In this document: positions 8,775 through 17,271 of the stretch, piece by piece
Numbering within the stretch: the first letter of the stretch is position 1
Layout: each line of letters starts with the position of its first letter
Origin: CAWFKW01 sp963816535
Lineage (GTDB): Bacteria; Bacteroidota; Ignavibacteria; Tepidaquicellales; OLB5
Length of the DNA stretch: 64,000 bases
Assembly (NCBI GenBank): GCA_963816535.1
Contig: CAWFKW010000001.1
Coordinates: 248,001 to 312,000, forward strand
Direction: 5' to 3'
Position numbers and translations under genes: made by a program
Notes under the pieces: model-generated
The model's input: the letters and a program-made list of their open reading frames with translations, nothing else
Databases searched by the model: none
What the model was told of the DNA's origin: nothing

Positions 8775-9896
8775 TCAAAAGTACGTTGCTACAATTTCAT
8801 CGCATAACGCGTAACCCTTTCGTGTCATCTTAAAATGGGAGTTGTTTAACGTTGCGAAGTCGCTTTTAAGAAGTACGTCAATGGCGTCTGAATACTTTTC
8901 TTCAAAATCCTCATCATACTTTGCCTTAAACTTCTTTGTATCTATCCCTTTGCTTCTAAGCCCTAAAAAAATATACTCTGTTATAGATGTATTATTATCT
9001 ATTTCCTCGGAAAAGTCCGCTGCGCTTTGGCCGTCGTTAATCTGCATAATATATTTATTTATATCGCGAATATTGGTCCATCTTTTATTATTTACAAATG
9101 ATGACGCCGAAGGCCCAAAAGAGAGATAATCGTAATATTCCCAGTATTTGAGGTTATGGCGGCACTCATATCCGTTTTTAGCGTAATTTGAAATCTCGTA
9201 TTGGCTGAAGCCCTGTTGAGGGAGAAACTCCATTGTAAATTCATACATCTCGCGCTCTAAATCCTCGTCAGCTTTTCTCACTCTGTTCTTATGCAGCAGC
9301 ATGTTCAGAAATGTACCTTCCTCAAAGATCAATGAATATGCAGAAATATGCTTTGTCCCGAGCGAGATGGCTTCCTCCAGATTATGACGCCAGTTTTCCA
9401 AACTCTGGTTAGGTAGCGCGAAAATCAGGTCAATATTTATATTTTCATATCCCGCATCCTGCGCTGATTTGACGGCATCCGCCGCCTGCATGGCGGAGTG
9501 TATTCTGGTTAAGAACTTTAACTCCGAATCAATAAACGACTGCACGCCAAAGCTTATTCTGTTTATTGGAAGTTTCTTAAGTTCGTTTAGCTTATTTTTA
9601 TCCAGCGTGCCGGGGTTAGCTTCAATTGTGATTTCGCTTTGCGATGAAATGTTATAATACTGAAAGAGTGTTCCGAAAATGGAAGAGAAATCTTCGTATG
9701 AAAGCAGGGAAGGGGTTCCGCCGCCGAAAAAAATTGTGTCAAATGATTTATCCTTAACCAGTCCGGATTGGCTTTTAATCTCACTTTTCAGGCAGTCGAG
9801 AAATTCCTCTTTGCGGGAATGATTTGTAATAGAATAGAAATCACAATAAATGCATTTTGTATCGCAGAATGGGATATGTAAGTAAAGCCCGGCCAT
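8775..9896 (-). CDS. hemW: Radical SAM heme chaperone HemW (coproporphyrinogen oxidase-like)
   Basis: This 373-residue radical SAM protein starts MAGLYLHIPFCDTKCIYCDF. The CxxxCxxC cluster motif (Cys11, Cys15, Cys18) binds the 4Fe-4S centre that cleaves S-adenosylmethionine. The FFGGGTPSLL motif and the ITIEANPGTLD segment are typical of the HemN/HemW group, and the C-terminal HemN domain is present. Its length (about 375) and an N-terminus starting directly at the radical SAM domain favour HemW, a heme-insertion chaperone, over the longer HemN oxidase of roughly 450 residues. It is transcribed convergently with the preceding T9SS gene, and its start abuts a repeat-rich intergenic region. Without biochemical data, HemN-like activity cannot be fully excluded. 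Confidence 0.9.
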   Translation of the reverse strand: MAGLYLHIPFCDTKCIYCDFYSITNHSRKEEFLDCLKSEIKSQSGLVKDKSFDTIFFGGGTPSLLSYEDFSSIFGTLFQYYNISSQSEITIEANPGTLDKNKLNELKKLPINRISFGVQSFIDSELKFLTRIHSAMQAADAVKSAQDAGYENINIDLIFALPNQSLENWRHNLEEAISLGTKHISAYSLIFEEGTFLNMLLHKNRVRKADEDLEREMYEFTMEFLPQQGFSQYEISNYAKNGYECRHNLKYWEYYDYLSFGPSASSFVNNKRWTNIRDINKYIMQINDGQSAADFSEEIDNNTSITEYIFLGLRSKGIDTKKFKAKYDEDFEEKYSDAIDVLLKSDFATLNNSHFKMTRKGYALCDEIVATYF

Positions 9897-9901
9897 TATA
9901 G

Positions 9902-10030
9902 CCCCACCCCAGCGCTAAAAGCGCTTCCCCTCCCCGATGGGGAGGGGATTGTAAAATCTTGCCTATTCATCTTTGATGAATATAAACTAAAGTTGTAAGT
10001 CCTCCCCTTCGGGGAGGAAATAGGAGGGGT
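9902..10030. repeat. 129-bp palindromic element, copy 1
   Basis: First of two copies that differ at only three positions over 129 bp. Each contains an AGCGCT(n)AGCGCT palindrome, a CCCCTCCCC/GGGGAGGGG hairpin, a short TTCATCTTTGATGAA hairpin and a final CTCCCC/GGGGAG hairpin. The ends form imperfect terminal inverted repeats (CCCCACCCC against TAGGAGGGG). It contains no gene. Confidence 0.85.
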
Positions 10031-10056
10031 ATTATTTAAAACAAACATTAACGCGA

Positions 10057-10185
10057 CCCCACCCCAGCGCTAGAAGCGCTTCCCCTCCCCGAGGGGGAGG
10101 GGATTGTAAAATCTTGCCTATTCATCTTTGATGAATATAAACTAAAGTTGTAAGTCCTTCCCTTCGGGGAGGAAATAGGAGGGGT
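10057..10185. repeat. 129-bp palindromic element, copy 2
   Basis: Second copy, in the same orientation, 26 bp after copy 1 and with identical length. It ends 11 bp before the stop of the first signal peptidase gene, so its hairpins may also end that transcript. A diverged relative with CCCCTG/CAGGGG hairpins lies at 44151-44226. Confidence 0.85.
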
Positions 10186-10196
10186 CGAATCATTTT

Positions 10197-11078
10197 CTAC
10201 TCAATCATTCTGCCGATACGGTTCCAGCGGACCGAACCCATAAGGTCTACAAAGTCTGAAAACGGAATATTTGAATCCCATGACCAATATGTGATCATCG
10301 CCTTGCCCACTATACTTTCACGAGGCACAAAGCCCCAGAATCGGCTGTCAAGCGAATTGTTCCTGTTATCGCCCATCATGAAATAGTAATTAGTTTCTAC
10401 CGTGTACTGAGAGGTTTCTTTGCCGTCAATGAAAATTTTGCCGTCAGACTGCATATTAATTTTGTGCCCTGCGCGTCTTATAAATGTATCCCACTTTTCG
10501 ATGTTACCCCGGTTCAGATTAATCACTTCCCCTTTTTTGGGCACTACAACGGGGCCGTAATTATCTTCGTTCCAGTTGCTTCCTTTCGGGAAGGTCCGAG
10601 GGTCAGGCTGCTTGTTAACAGGCGTTACGAATATTGAGGTCGATGGATTCGGGTAAACTTTACCGTTCACATATAATACTTTATCCACTACACGTATCGT
10701 ATCGCCGGGTTCGCCAATGAGCCTTTTCAGGTATTCAACCGGGGTAGAGGGAATAACTTCGTCCCGGAAACCGGGAAACTCAAAGCTTACGATGTCGCCT
10801 CTGTGCGGTTCTCTTACCGCAGGAAGCTTAATATACGGAAGCTTAATATCCGTAAACGGGATTGTCCTGGGAGAGGTCGCGCCGTAAATGAACTTATTGA
10901 AGAACATTTTATCGCCGACTAAAATGGTATTTTCCATTGAACCCGTAGGGGTGCCGTAGCCCTGTATAAAAAATGACTGAATAAACAGGACAATAAGTAA
11001 ATTGAATATAATAGCCTTAGCAGCGTCTAAATTCTTCTTCAGGCTGCTGTCTTTTGTTGATTGATAGTGTTTTGCCAT
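10197..11078 (-). CDS. lepB: Signal peptidase I (third of three tandem paralogues)
   Basis: This 293-residue inner-membrane serine protease of family S26 cleaves signal peptides from exported proteins. A single membrane span (about residues 22-38) precedes the catalytic domain. The nucleophile is Ser47 in PTGSMENT and the general base is Lys118 in VEYLKRLIGEPGDT. The GDNRNNSLDSRFWG box marks the conserved C-terminal region. It is the last gene of the lepA-lepB-lepB-lepB series and starts 13 nt after the middle paralogue. All catalytic residues are intact, so it should be active. It shares more with the first paralogue (both contain the KFIYGATxPRxIPFTDI stretch) than with the middle one. Confidence 0.95.
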   Translation of the reverse strand: MAKHYQSTKDSSLKKNLDAAKAIIFNLLIVLFIQSFFIQGYGTPTGSMENTILVGDKMFFNKFIYGATSPRTIPFTDIKLPYIKLPAVREPHRGDIVSFEFPGFRDEVIPSTPVEYLKRLIGEPGDTIRVVDKVLYVNGKVYPNPSTSIFVTPVNKQPDPRTFPKGSNWNEDNYGPVVVPKKGEVINLNRGNIEKWDTFIRRAGHKINMQSDGKIFIDGKETSQYTVETNYYFMMGDNRNNSLDSRFWGFVPRESIVGKAMITYWSWDSNIPFSDFVDLMGSVRWNRIGRMIE

Positions 11079-11091
11079 AATTGTAATATTA

Positions 11092-12237
11092 TTAACGTAT
11101 TATGTTGCCTATTCGGTTCCAGCGAATTGAGCCCAGATAAGAGCTTAATTGAGCAAATGGTATATTCGAATCAGACGACCAATAAATGAATGATAATTTT
11201 CCGATAATACTCTCTTCGGGGACAAAACCCCAATATCTGCTATCCAGACTATTATTCCGGTTATCGCCTAACATAAAATAATAATCATGTTCTACTTTAT
11301 ACTCGTTTGCCTGATTCCCGTCTAAAAAAATATCTTTTCCATCTACCCAAACTTTATGATTTTCTCTTTTTATGAACGTATCCCATTTCATTATGTTCGA
11401 AGTATCAAGTTTAATTATATCATTTTTTTTCGGTACAACAACAGGACCATAGAAGTCTTCGTTCCAGTTGCTTCCCACGGGAAACATTCGTGGGTCAACA
11501 ATAGAATTAGTTATTGAGTTTCTAAACTTTGATGATTCCTCAGGTTCTTTTATGAAAGCTCCGTTAACATATAAAGCTTTTCTTCTTATTAATATTGTGT
11601 CTCCCGGTATGCCGGCAATTCTTTTCACATATTCAACAGGCGTAGAGGGTTTGGACTCATCCCTGAATCCCGGAAACTTAAAAGTTACTATATCATTTCT
11701 TTCAGGTTTTGAAAATATCTTTAAGTATTCTGCAGTGAATGGTTTGTGAATACCGTAAGATGTTTTATTAACTATAAATCTATCCCCAATCAAAAGTGTA
11801 TTTTCCATTGACCCTGTTGGGGTTCCATATCCTTGAATCGTAGTTGATTGAATGATCGGAATATATAAGTAACTATCGAAATAATGTAAAAATAAAAGAA
11901 GGATCACATAATAAAACCATTTGTTATACTTCTTCAATCTAAATTCTTTTTCCCGTCGTGCTGTTAGAACCGAATCAATAACAGTATAAATCCAAAATAT
12001 AAATGAAGCAATTAAAGTCATTATAAATCCATAAATCAAGTTAAAGGTAGCAAATAAGATTAATAATATAAGAAGAGAAGGATAATAAACCGCATTAACT
12101 AATATCACTTTTTTAATATTCCCAACATAAAGATATCCGAGCCCAAGGCAAAAAAATGATAACCAAAAAGCTCCCCAGGCAGAACGCGGATGGTACTTTA
12201 CTTTCGGCTGTATTATTTCAGGAGGCTGTTCGGACAT
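11092..12237 (-). CDS. lepB: Signal peptidase I with N-terminal multi-span membrane extension
   Basis: This 381-residue S26 peptidase has Ser143 (PTGSMENT) and Lys205 (VEYVKRIAGIPGDT) as the expected dyad, plus the GDNRNNSLDSRYWG box. It differs from its neighbours by about 90 extra N-terminal residues: WGAFWLSFFCLGLGYLYVGN, reminiscent of TM2/DUF5683-type domains, then a long hydrophobic pair (about 45-90) and a further span just before the active site. Its base composition is noticeably more A/T-rich than that of the flanking paralogues. It sits between them with 15-nt and 13-nt gaps. I infer a specialised peptidase whose membrane domain alters substrate access, or a copy gained separately. 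The dedicated substrate is unknown. Confidence 0.93.
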   Translation of the reverse strand: MSEQPPEIIQPKVKYHPRSAWGAFWLSFFCLGLGYLYVGNIKKVILVNAVYYPSLLILLILFATFNLIYGFIMTLIASFIFWIYTVIDSVLTARREKEFRLKKYNKWFYYVILLLFLHYFDSYLYIPIIQSTTIQGYGTPTGSMENTLLIGDRFIVNKTSYGIHKPFTAEYLKIFSKPERNDIVTFKFPGFRDESKPSTPVEYVKRIAGIPGDTILIRRKALYVNGAFIKEPEESSKFRNSITNSIVDPRMFPVGSNWNEDFYGPVVVPKKNDIIKLDTSNIMKWDTFIKRENHKVWVDGKDIFLDGNQANEYKVEHDYYFMLGDNRNNSLDSRYWGFVPEESIIGKLSFIYWSSDSNIPFAQLSSYLGSIRWNRIGNIIR

Positions 12238-12252
12238 TTAATTATCAAATTT

Positions 12253-13173
12253 TCATCTGATTATGTTAGCTATACGGTTCCATCTGATCGAACCAAATAA
12301 ATCGCCAATATGCGAGAACGGTATATCAGGATTCCAGGACCAATAAATAAGCAGAGCTTCGCCTACAACGTTCTCTCTCGGCATAAAGCCCCAGAAACGG
12401 CTGTCAAGAGAATTGTTCCTGTGGTCGCCCATCATGAAGAAATAATCTTTCTGCACTTTATATTCTGTAACTTCTTTATCATCAATGAAAACTTTCTTAT
12501 CGGATGCAAGCCTTGGATTGTGTCCCTCTCTTACAATAAACATTTTCCACGCTTCAAAATTATCAGCGGAAAGCTTAATTACGTCATCTTTCTTAGGAAC
12601 CCTGATGGGGCCGTAATTTTCCTCGTTCCAGCCGCTGCCTTTTGGGAAAGTTCTTGGATCGGCGCTGTTTAGCTCCAGCTGGCTTTGGTGAGGAGGATTG
12701 AAGATTGCATTCGGCGGATTAGGCTGCTCCTTTCCGTTAACAAAGAGCGCCTGGTTTATGATCTGAATCGTATCCCCGGGCTCTGCAACGAGCCTTTTGA
12801 TGTAATTAACAACCTCTTTTGACTGCGCTTCATCTCTGTTCCCCGGAAAATCAAATACAACAACGTCGCCTTTGTGAGGATCTTTAAGCGCGGGCAGCCG
12901 GACGTAAGGAATGCGGATATCGGTAAACGGGATGTTTCTCGGAGTAGTGGCTCCGTAAATGAATTTATTTACAAGGAGGAAATCGCCGACAAGCAGAGTA
13001 TTCTCCATCGAGCCGGTTGGAATCCTGTATGCCTCTATAAAAAATATTTTTATGAAGAACGCCACGAGAGCAGCAAACAGAAGAGCGTCTAAAAATTCTT
13101 TGGATTTTGATTTGTTCTGCTTCTTTAATTTACCGGAAGTTTCAGGTTTAGAATTAGTTTTCTTGCTGTCCAT
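12253..13173 (-). CDS. lepB: Signal peptidase I (first of three tandem paralogues)
   Basis: This 306-residue S26 signal peptidase has a lysine-rich cytoplasmic N-terminus (residues 1-27), one membrane span (about 28-47), nucleophile Ser55 in PTGSMENT and base Lys126 in VNYIKRLVAEPGDT. The GDHRNNSLDSRFWG box is intact, with His in place of the more usual Asn of GDN. It directly follows lepA by 19 nt, the classical lepA-lepB arrangement, so this copy is the best candidate for the ancestral housekeeping enzyme. The two paralogues downstream probably arose by tandem duplication. The protein acts at the inner membrane on Sec- and Tat-exported precursors, which here would include the many T9SS cargo proteins. 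Confidence 0.95.
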   Translation of the reverse strand: MDSKKTNSKPETSGKLKKQNKSKSKEFLDALLFAALVAFFIKIFFIEAYRIPTGSMENTLLVGDFLLVNKFIYGATTPRNIPFTDIRIPYVRLPALKDPHKGDVVVFDFPGNRDEAQSKEVVNYIKRLVAEPGDTIQIINQALFVNGKEQPNPPNAIFNPPHQSQLELNSADPRTFPKGSGWNEENYGPIRVPKKDDVIKLSADNFEAWKMFIVREGHNPRLASDKKVFIDDKEVTEYKVQKDYFFMMGDHRNNSLDSRFWGFMPRENVVGEALLIYWSWNPDIPFSHIGDLFGSIRWNRIANIIR

Positions 13174-13192
13174 TTATAATTTCATAATTGTA

Positions 13193-14989
13193 TTATTCTT
13201 CTATTGATAATATTGCCAGGAAAGCTTCCTGAGGGATTTGCACTGACCCCACTTGTTTCATTCTTTTCTTTCCTTCTTTTTGCTTCTCCAGTAATTTTCT
13301 CTTTCTTGAGATATCGCCGCCGTAGCACTTGGCAATTACATTTTTGCGCATCGCTTTCACGCTTTCTCTTGCAATGATCTTGGCGCCAATGGCCGCCTGT
13401 ATCGCTATTTCGAACATCTGCCGTGGGATAAGCTGCCTCAGTTTCGTGCACAGCTTGCGCCCCCAATCGTACGATTTGGACCTGTGAACAATTGCTGATA
13501 ACGCGTCTACAGGTTCCGCGTTAAGAAGTATATCAAGCTTCACCAGGTCAGATTCCCTGTAATCAAGGTATTCATAATCAAGCGAAGCGTATCCTTTAGA
13601 TATAGATTTAAGCTTGTCATGAAAATCAAAAATAATTTCTGAAAGAGGGAATTCAAACTGCAAATCTATTTTTGTCGGGGTCAAATATGTCGTTGATTTA
13701 AAAACGCCCCTTCGGTCGCTCGCGAGTTTCATGATGTTTCCCATGAATTCAGTCGGCGTAATAATCTGCGCGCTGATAAAGGGTTCCTCAATATGGTCTA
13801 TACTTCCGATTGGCGGCATTTGAGACGGATTATCAATGTTAACTACTCCGCCATCGGTAGTAACGATCTTATACTCAACATTAGGGACTGTTGTAACAAT
13901 TGTCTGGTCATATTCGCGTTCAAGCCTTTCCTGTGTAATCTCCATATGGAGCAGTCCAAGAAAACCGCACCTGAACCCGAACCCAAGGGCATTTGAGGTC
14001 TCAGGTTCAAATAACAGGGAAGCGTCGTTGGTTTTCAGCTTTGTTAGCGCCTCACGCAGGCTTTCAAACTCCTCGCTTTGCGAAGGATAAATACCTGAAA
14101 AAACCATCGGTTTTATCTTCTTGTACCCCGGCAGCGGTTCAGCGGCCGGGTTCTCAATATTAATAACCGTATCGCCTACAATAAGTTCGTTGGTTTCTTT
14201 GATGCCGGTTATCATATAACCTACGTCGCCTGATTTAAGCGAGCCGGACTTCAACCTGTTCATTTTGAGGATGCCCACTTCTTCAGCTTCGGTATCGATG
14301 CCTGTGGCAAAAAATCTAACCTTATCTTTATCTTTGATCTCGCCGTCGAAAACGCGGATGTAAGTGATTATTCCGCGGTATGTATCAAACGTTGAATCGA
14401 ACACCAGAGCGCGGAGCGGGGCCCCCATATTAACATCCGGCGGCGGGATCTTATTAACGATAGCTTCAAGTATTTCTGAAGTCCCTATATTCTGTTTAGC
14501 GCTTGCGAGGATGATATCCTCATCTTTGCAGCCTATCAATTCGATAATTTGTTTTTTTACAATATCAACGCTGGCGCTTGGCAAATCGATCTTATTTATG
14601 ACAGGTATTATAGTCAGGTCCGCGTCGATGGCGAGGTACAGGTTGCTGACTGTCTGCGCCTCGATACCCTGGGACGCATCAACAACAAGCAGGGCGCCTT
14701 CGCACGCTGCAAGCGAACGTGAAACTTCGTATGAAAAATCCACATGGCCCGGAGTATCGATCAGGTTCAGCGTAAAATTCTCGCCTGAAACGCCCCGGTA
14801 CTGAAGCTGTATGGCATGCAGCTTTATTGTAATGCCGCGTTCCTGTTCGAGTTCCATGTCGTCAAGCACCTGTTTTATCATGTCGCGCTTGGCAATCGTA
14901 TGGGTTTCTTCAAGCAGCCTGTCGGCGAGCGTGGATTTACCGTGATCTATATGCGCTATTATACAAAAATTCCTGATACTGTTTTGCAT
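13193..14989 (-). CDS. lepA: Elongation factor 4 (LepA), translational GTPase
   Basis: This 598-residue GTPase has P-loop AHIDHGKST near residue 12, DTPGHVDF (G3) and NKIDLPSA (G4), followed by EF-G-like domains and the LepA-specific C-terminal domain ([23 protein letters not shown]). It matches the family in length and motifs end to end. Known role: ribosome-associated factor that affects initiation and elongation under stress and at high magnesium. It heads the lepA-lepB cluster. The ATG at 14989 places the start right before the conserved [15 protein letters not shown] segment. The 130 bp upstream hold a long imperfect hairpin that would lie in its leader. Confidence 0.97.
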   Translation of the reverse strand: MQNSIRNFCIIAHIDHGKSTLADRLLEETHTIAKRDMIKQVLDDMELEQERGITIKLHAIQLQYRGVSGENFTLNLIDTPGHVDFSYEVSRSLAACEGALLVVDASQGIEAQTVSNLYLAIDADLTIIPVINKIDLPSASVDIVKKQIIELIGCKDEDIILASAKQNIGTSEILEAIVNKIPPPDVNMGAPLRALVFDSTFDTYRGIITYIRVFDGEIKDKDKVRFFATGIDTEAEEVGILKMNRLKSGSLKSGDVGYMITGIKETNELIVGDTVINIENPAAEPLPGYKKIKPMVFSGIYPSQSEEFESLREALTKLKTNDASLLFEPETSNALGFGFRCGFLGLLHMEITQERLEREYDQTIVTTVPNVEYKIVTTDGGVVNIDNPSQMPPIGSIDHIEEPFISAQIITPTEFMGNIMKLASDRRGVFKSTTYLTPTKIDLQFEFPLSEIIFDFHDKLKSISKGYASLDYEYLDYRESDLVKLDILLNAEPVDALSAIVHRSKSYDWGRKLCTKLRQLIPRQMFEIAIQAAIGAKIIARESVKAMRKNVIAKCYGGDISRKRKLLEKQKEGKKRMKQVGSVQIPQEAFLAILSIEE

Positions 14990-15009
14990 CGCCCGTCGTC
15001 AAATAAAAT

Positions 15010-15081
15010 AAGTAGCAACTCTTGCCGGAAGTCAGTGGCGCTTCAGAAGCGAACCGCCACCGGCCGGCTTAGTTACTACTT
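15010..15081. repeat. 72-bp long imperfect hairpin upstream of lepA
   Basis: Nested arms share one centre: AAGTAGCAAC pairs with GTTACTACTT (one mismatch), GCCGG with CCGGC, GTGGCG (15035-15040) with CGCCAC (15055-15060), and a small GCTTC/GAAGC tip. It lies between the Hc1-like gene and lepA and would be transcribed in the lepA leader. It could be a mobile palindromic element, a terminator or attenuator, or a structured RNA. It is not a tRNA. Confidence 0.6.
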
Positions 15082-15119
15082 AATTGTAAAATTAGAATTT
15101 ATGAGATCCTGCGCTAACG

Positions 15120-15314
15120 CTATGCAGTTCCGGCAGTTTTTCTCTGTTGCCTGATATCCTGTATTTCGTTGCGCATCTCCTGGCATTTTTTCCTGACCTC
15201 ATTCAAAGACTTTCTTAATCTTGTTCCCGCAGAATTCTGTCCTTTGGTGTAAAATTTCTCCAGGTCTTTACCCATAGCATCAAGCATTGATCTGATTTCG
15301 TTGATTTTTTCCAT
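15120..15314 (-). CDS. Histone H1-like (Hc1 family) nucleoid protein
   Basis: This 64-residue lysine/arginine-rich helical protein contains KFYTKGQNSAGTRLRKSLNEV. The KFYxKGxxxAGTRxRK core is the signature of the bacterial Hc1 histone-like family found in Chlamydia and widely in Bacteroidota. Known or presumed role: DNA binding and nucleoid compaction. It is shorter than many family members because it lacks a long lysine/alanine-rich tail and ends QQRKTAGTA. A GGAG-type ribosome binding site (GGAGAAAATAA) precedes the ATG. It lies between the sdhCD genes and lepA on the same strand and is probably expressed on its own. Confidence 0.85.
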   Translation of the reverse strand: MEKINEIRSMLDAMGKDLEKFYTKGQNSAGTRLRKSLNEVRKKCQEMRNEIQDIRQQRKTAGTA

Positions 15315-15370
15315 TTATTTTCTCCTTTATAAATTTGAAAAAATAATTAAAATTTTTGGAACAGGATTAT

Positions 15371-15754
15371 TTATTTAATGGACGATGTAACTGTATTTAC
15401 ATATGGGATATCCAGAATTGTCTTGATGCCCCATAATGTGAACGCCAGCCCGGCCACTATTAAAACTCCGACTACAGTTATAGATTGCCAGCTTTTCAGC
15501 TTATAATCTCTGAAGATCCCCCAAATGCCGTTCAAGCCGTGATACATACCCAGAACCACAAATGTCAGGTCAAGCACTCTGTACCAGTTGCTCTGCATTC
15601 TTGCAAGCACTGCGTCATACGTGTGCCCTGATTGCGGGTTATAATGCATTAAAATGTAATGGCCTATCATAACTACAACCAGTATTAATCCTGTAACTCT
15701 CTGGAAAACCCAGCTAAAAGACCCTGAACTTCTCGAATTCTGATGTCTATACAT
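15371..15754 (-). CDS. sdhD: Succinate dehydrogenase membrane anchor subunit (SdhD-like)
   Basis: This 127-residue protein has three predicted membrane spans (about residues 15-36, 58-77 and 90-112). It contains the RVTGLILVVVMIGHYILMHY segment, with His32 and His37 available as heme b ligand candidates, and a MYHGLNGIWGIFRDY motif typical of SdhD. Known role: with SdhC it anchors the flavoprotein and iron-sulfur subunits of complex II and carries electrons to quinone. It begins 2 nt after sdhC, so the two are translationally coupled. No sdhA or sdhB is encoded next to it; the next gene encodes the Hc1-like protein, so the catalytic subunits must be elsewhere. Confidence 0.85.
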   Translation of the reverse strand: MYRHQNSRSSGSFSWVFQRVTGLILVVVMIGHYILMHYNPQSGHTYDAVLARMQSNWYRVLDLTFVVLGMYHGLNGIWGIFRDYKLKSWQSITVVGVLIVAGLAFTLWGIKTILDIPYVNTVTSSIK

Positions 15755-15756
15755 AT

Positions 15757-16173
15757 CTACAAAGAAGCGAACAATTTGTGAATTTCATAAGAAAACATAA
15801 CGTAGCCCATAGCAAAAAAGAGGACAATACCTATTACTACAGAAAACCGGTACAACTGCTTATGATATTTAGCCCCGTCAGCCCAATCAACAAGCACAAT
15901 CCTAACGCCGTTCAAAGAATGAAATAATACAAAAGCAAAAAGAAACCATTCAAGAACCATGAAAAAGGGAGTCGAATAATGCTCCATAAATGTATTGAAT
16001 GCGACTCTACCCTGAGCAAGGGGGCTTAACGAAAAAATATGCATAAATAAATATGCAATTAGCGCTATACCTGTAATACGGTGCAAAATCCATGCTTTAC
16101 TGCCTGAATCTTTTTTGTAACTCAGGTTAGTTTTAACCCAGCTGCGCTGGTCGAATTTTTTGATTTCACCCAT
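15757..16173 (-). CDS. sdhC: Succinate dehydrogenase cytochrome b subunit (SdhC-like)
   Basis: This 138-residue protein has three membrane spans. The HRITGIALIAYLFMHIFSLS segment matches the SdhC consensus (H-R-x-T/S-G, then a heme-ligand His; here His31 and His45), and FHSLNGVRIVLVDW is the conserved C-terminal signature. It forms the quinone-reducing membrane domain of complex II with the downstream SdhD. The start at 16173 is an ATG. About 130 bp of A/T-rich sequence without a recognisable gene separate it from the ftsX stop upstream, so a promoter probably lies there. The pair resembles four-subunit complex II anchors, although the catalytic genes are not adjacent. Confidence 0.87.
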   Translation of the reverse strand: MGEIKKFDQRSWVKTNLSYKKDSGSKAWILHRITGIALIAYLFMHIFSLSPLAQGRVAFNTFMEHYSTPFFMVLEWFLFAFVLFHSLNGVRIVLVDWADGAKYHKQLYRFSVVIGIVLFFAMGYVMFSYEIHKLFASL

Positions 16174-16302
16174 TTACGAAACAAAAGTAGTTAAATTTGT
16201 TTGAAAATGCAATATCTCTGAAAAAATTGTAATTTTTTTAAATTTTTTGAAAGTGTTTTGTTCTTCGGAAAAGGCGGAAAAAGAGGGATAATTGAAGAAA
16301 AT

Positions 16303-17172
16303 TCAATAAAATCGCAGAAATCTGCGTAGTGAAAAAATACTGCCGAACATGCCCAGCAAAGTGCCAAATACTATCATCAGAAATAAGAATGTCGAATTGA
16401 TAACTGAAAATGTAAAATCAGTATTTGTGTATGTTGAGTAGAAATAATTAAGAAATAGCTGCAAAACTATAACGGCAAGAATACTCCCTGCAAATCCCTG
16501 AAAAAATCCTTCCAATATGAACGGAGTTCTAATAGTCTCTTTTGACGCGCCGATCAATTTCATAAGTTCAATTGTATCTTTTTTTGCAGTAATCATGAGC
16601 TTAATAGTATTACCCACAAGGAATATGGAAGAAAAAGTGATAATTATCAAAAGGCTAAGGTTCAGAAATACCAAAGAATTCGAGTTTCTTTCCAAAATCT
16701 CAAGATTATTCTTCGCATACTGAACATTGTCGATTTCTTTGTATTTTTTTAACTCGGTCTTAATTTTCTCAATTCTGTCAACTGTTTTATATTCATCATA
16801 AAGCGAAATTTTGAACGATGCCGGCAGGGGATTGTAGTCAAAAACCTCAAGAATATCTTTGCCGAAGTCTTCCGCAAAAATTTTGGCTGCTTCATCTTTA
16901 GAAATATATCTGATTGACTTAACGCCGCCAATTGTCTTCATGTCGTTTATCATTTTTACAGATAATGAATCAGGGAACGTATCTATTAAATACGCGTCAA
17001 TTTCAACTTTATCGCGGATCATTTTCATAAGCCTGACGGAGTTGATAGATATTGTAACATATACTCCAAGCAGCAGCACGGCAAGCGCGATAAGTATAGT
17101 GGAGCTTATCACCGCCGATTTAGCGGTCTTAATATACCGCCAAAGCTCTTTGAAATAATATGAAGGATTCAT
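16303..17172 (-). CDS. ftsX: Cell division protein FtsX (ABC-type permease-like)
   Basis: This 289-residue protein has the FtsX architecture: one N-terminal span (about 20-42), a periplasmic ECD of roughly 120 residues (with NDMKTIGGVKSIRYISKDEAA), then three C-terminal spans containing the KLIGASKETIRTPFILEG motif. Known role: with FtsE it couples the divisome to peptidoglycan hydrolase activation at the septum. ftsE is not adjacent, which is unusual but not rare. I chose the ATG at 17172; a TTG one codon upstream is also possible. A five-unit 7-bp repeat lies only 8 bp upstream of this start, within the region expected to hold the promoter or leader. Confidence 0.9.
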   Translation of the reverse strand: MNPSYYFKELWRYIKTAKSAVISSTILIALAVLLLGVYVTISINSVRLMKMIRDKVEIDAYLIDTFPDSLSVKMINDMKTIGGVKSIRYISKDEAAKIFAEDFGKDILEVFDYNPLPASFKISLYDEYKTVDRIEKIKTELKKYKEIDNVQYAKNNLEILERNSNSLVFLNLSLLIIITFSSIFLVGNTIKLMITAKKDTIELMKLIGASKETIRTPFILEGFFQGFAGSILAVIVLQLFLNYFYSTYTNTDFTFSVINSTFLFLMIVFGTLLGMFGSIFSLRRFLRFY

Positions 17173-17180
17173 CAAAACAA

Positions 17181-17215
17181 TTACTAATTACTAATTACTA
17201 ATGACTAATTACTAA
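17181..17215. repeat. 7-bp tandem repeat, five units of TTACTAA
   Basis: Five consecutive heptamers, with one substitution in the fourth (TGACTAA). It sits immediately upstream of ftsX and 56 bp after the T9SS gene stop. Confidence 0.9.
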
Positions 17216-17271
17216 AGACAAAACAGAACAAATCAAAACAGAACAGAGTAAAACTTATTAAGTACAGGAAA

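Noticed and set aside
9902..10185. Insertion sequence
   Set aside because: No transposase or coding frame is present; the elements are only 129 bp. They are kept as repeats.
13182..13466. Minus-strand frame overlapping the end of lepA
   Set aside because: It lies wholly in the lepA coding region in another frame and has no family features.
15010..15081. tRNA gene upstream of lepA
   Set aside because: The size is close to a tRNA, but it folds as one long hairpin with no cloverleaf arms, anticodon loop or T-loop in the right place.
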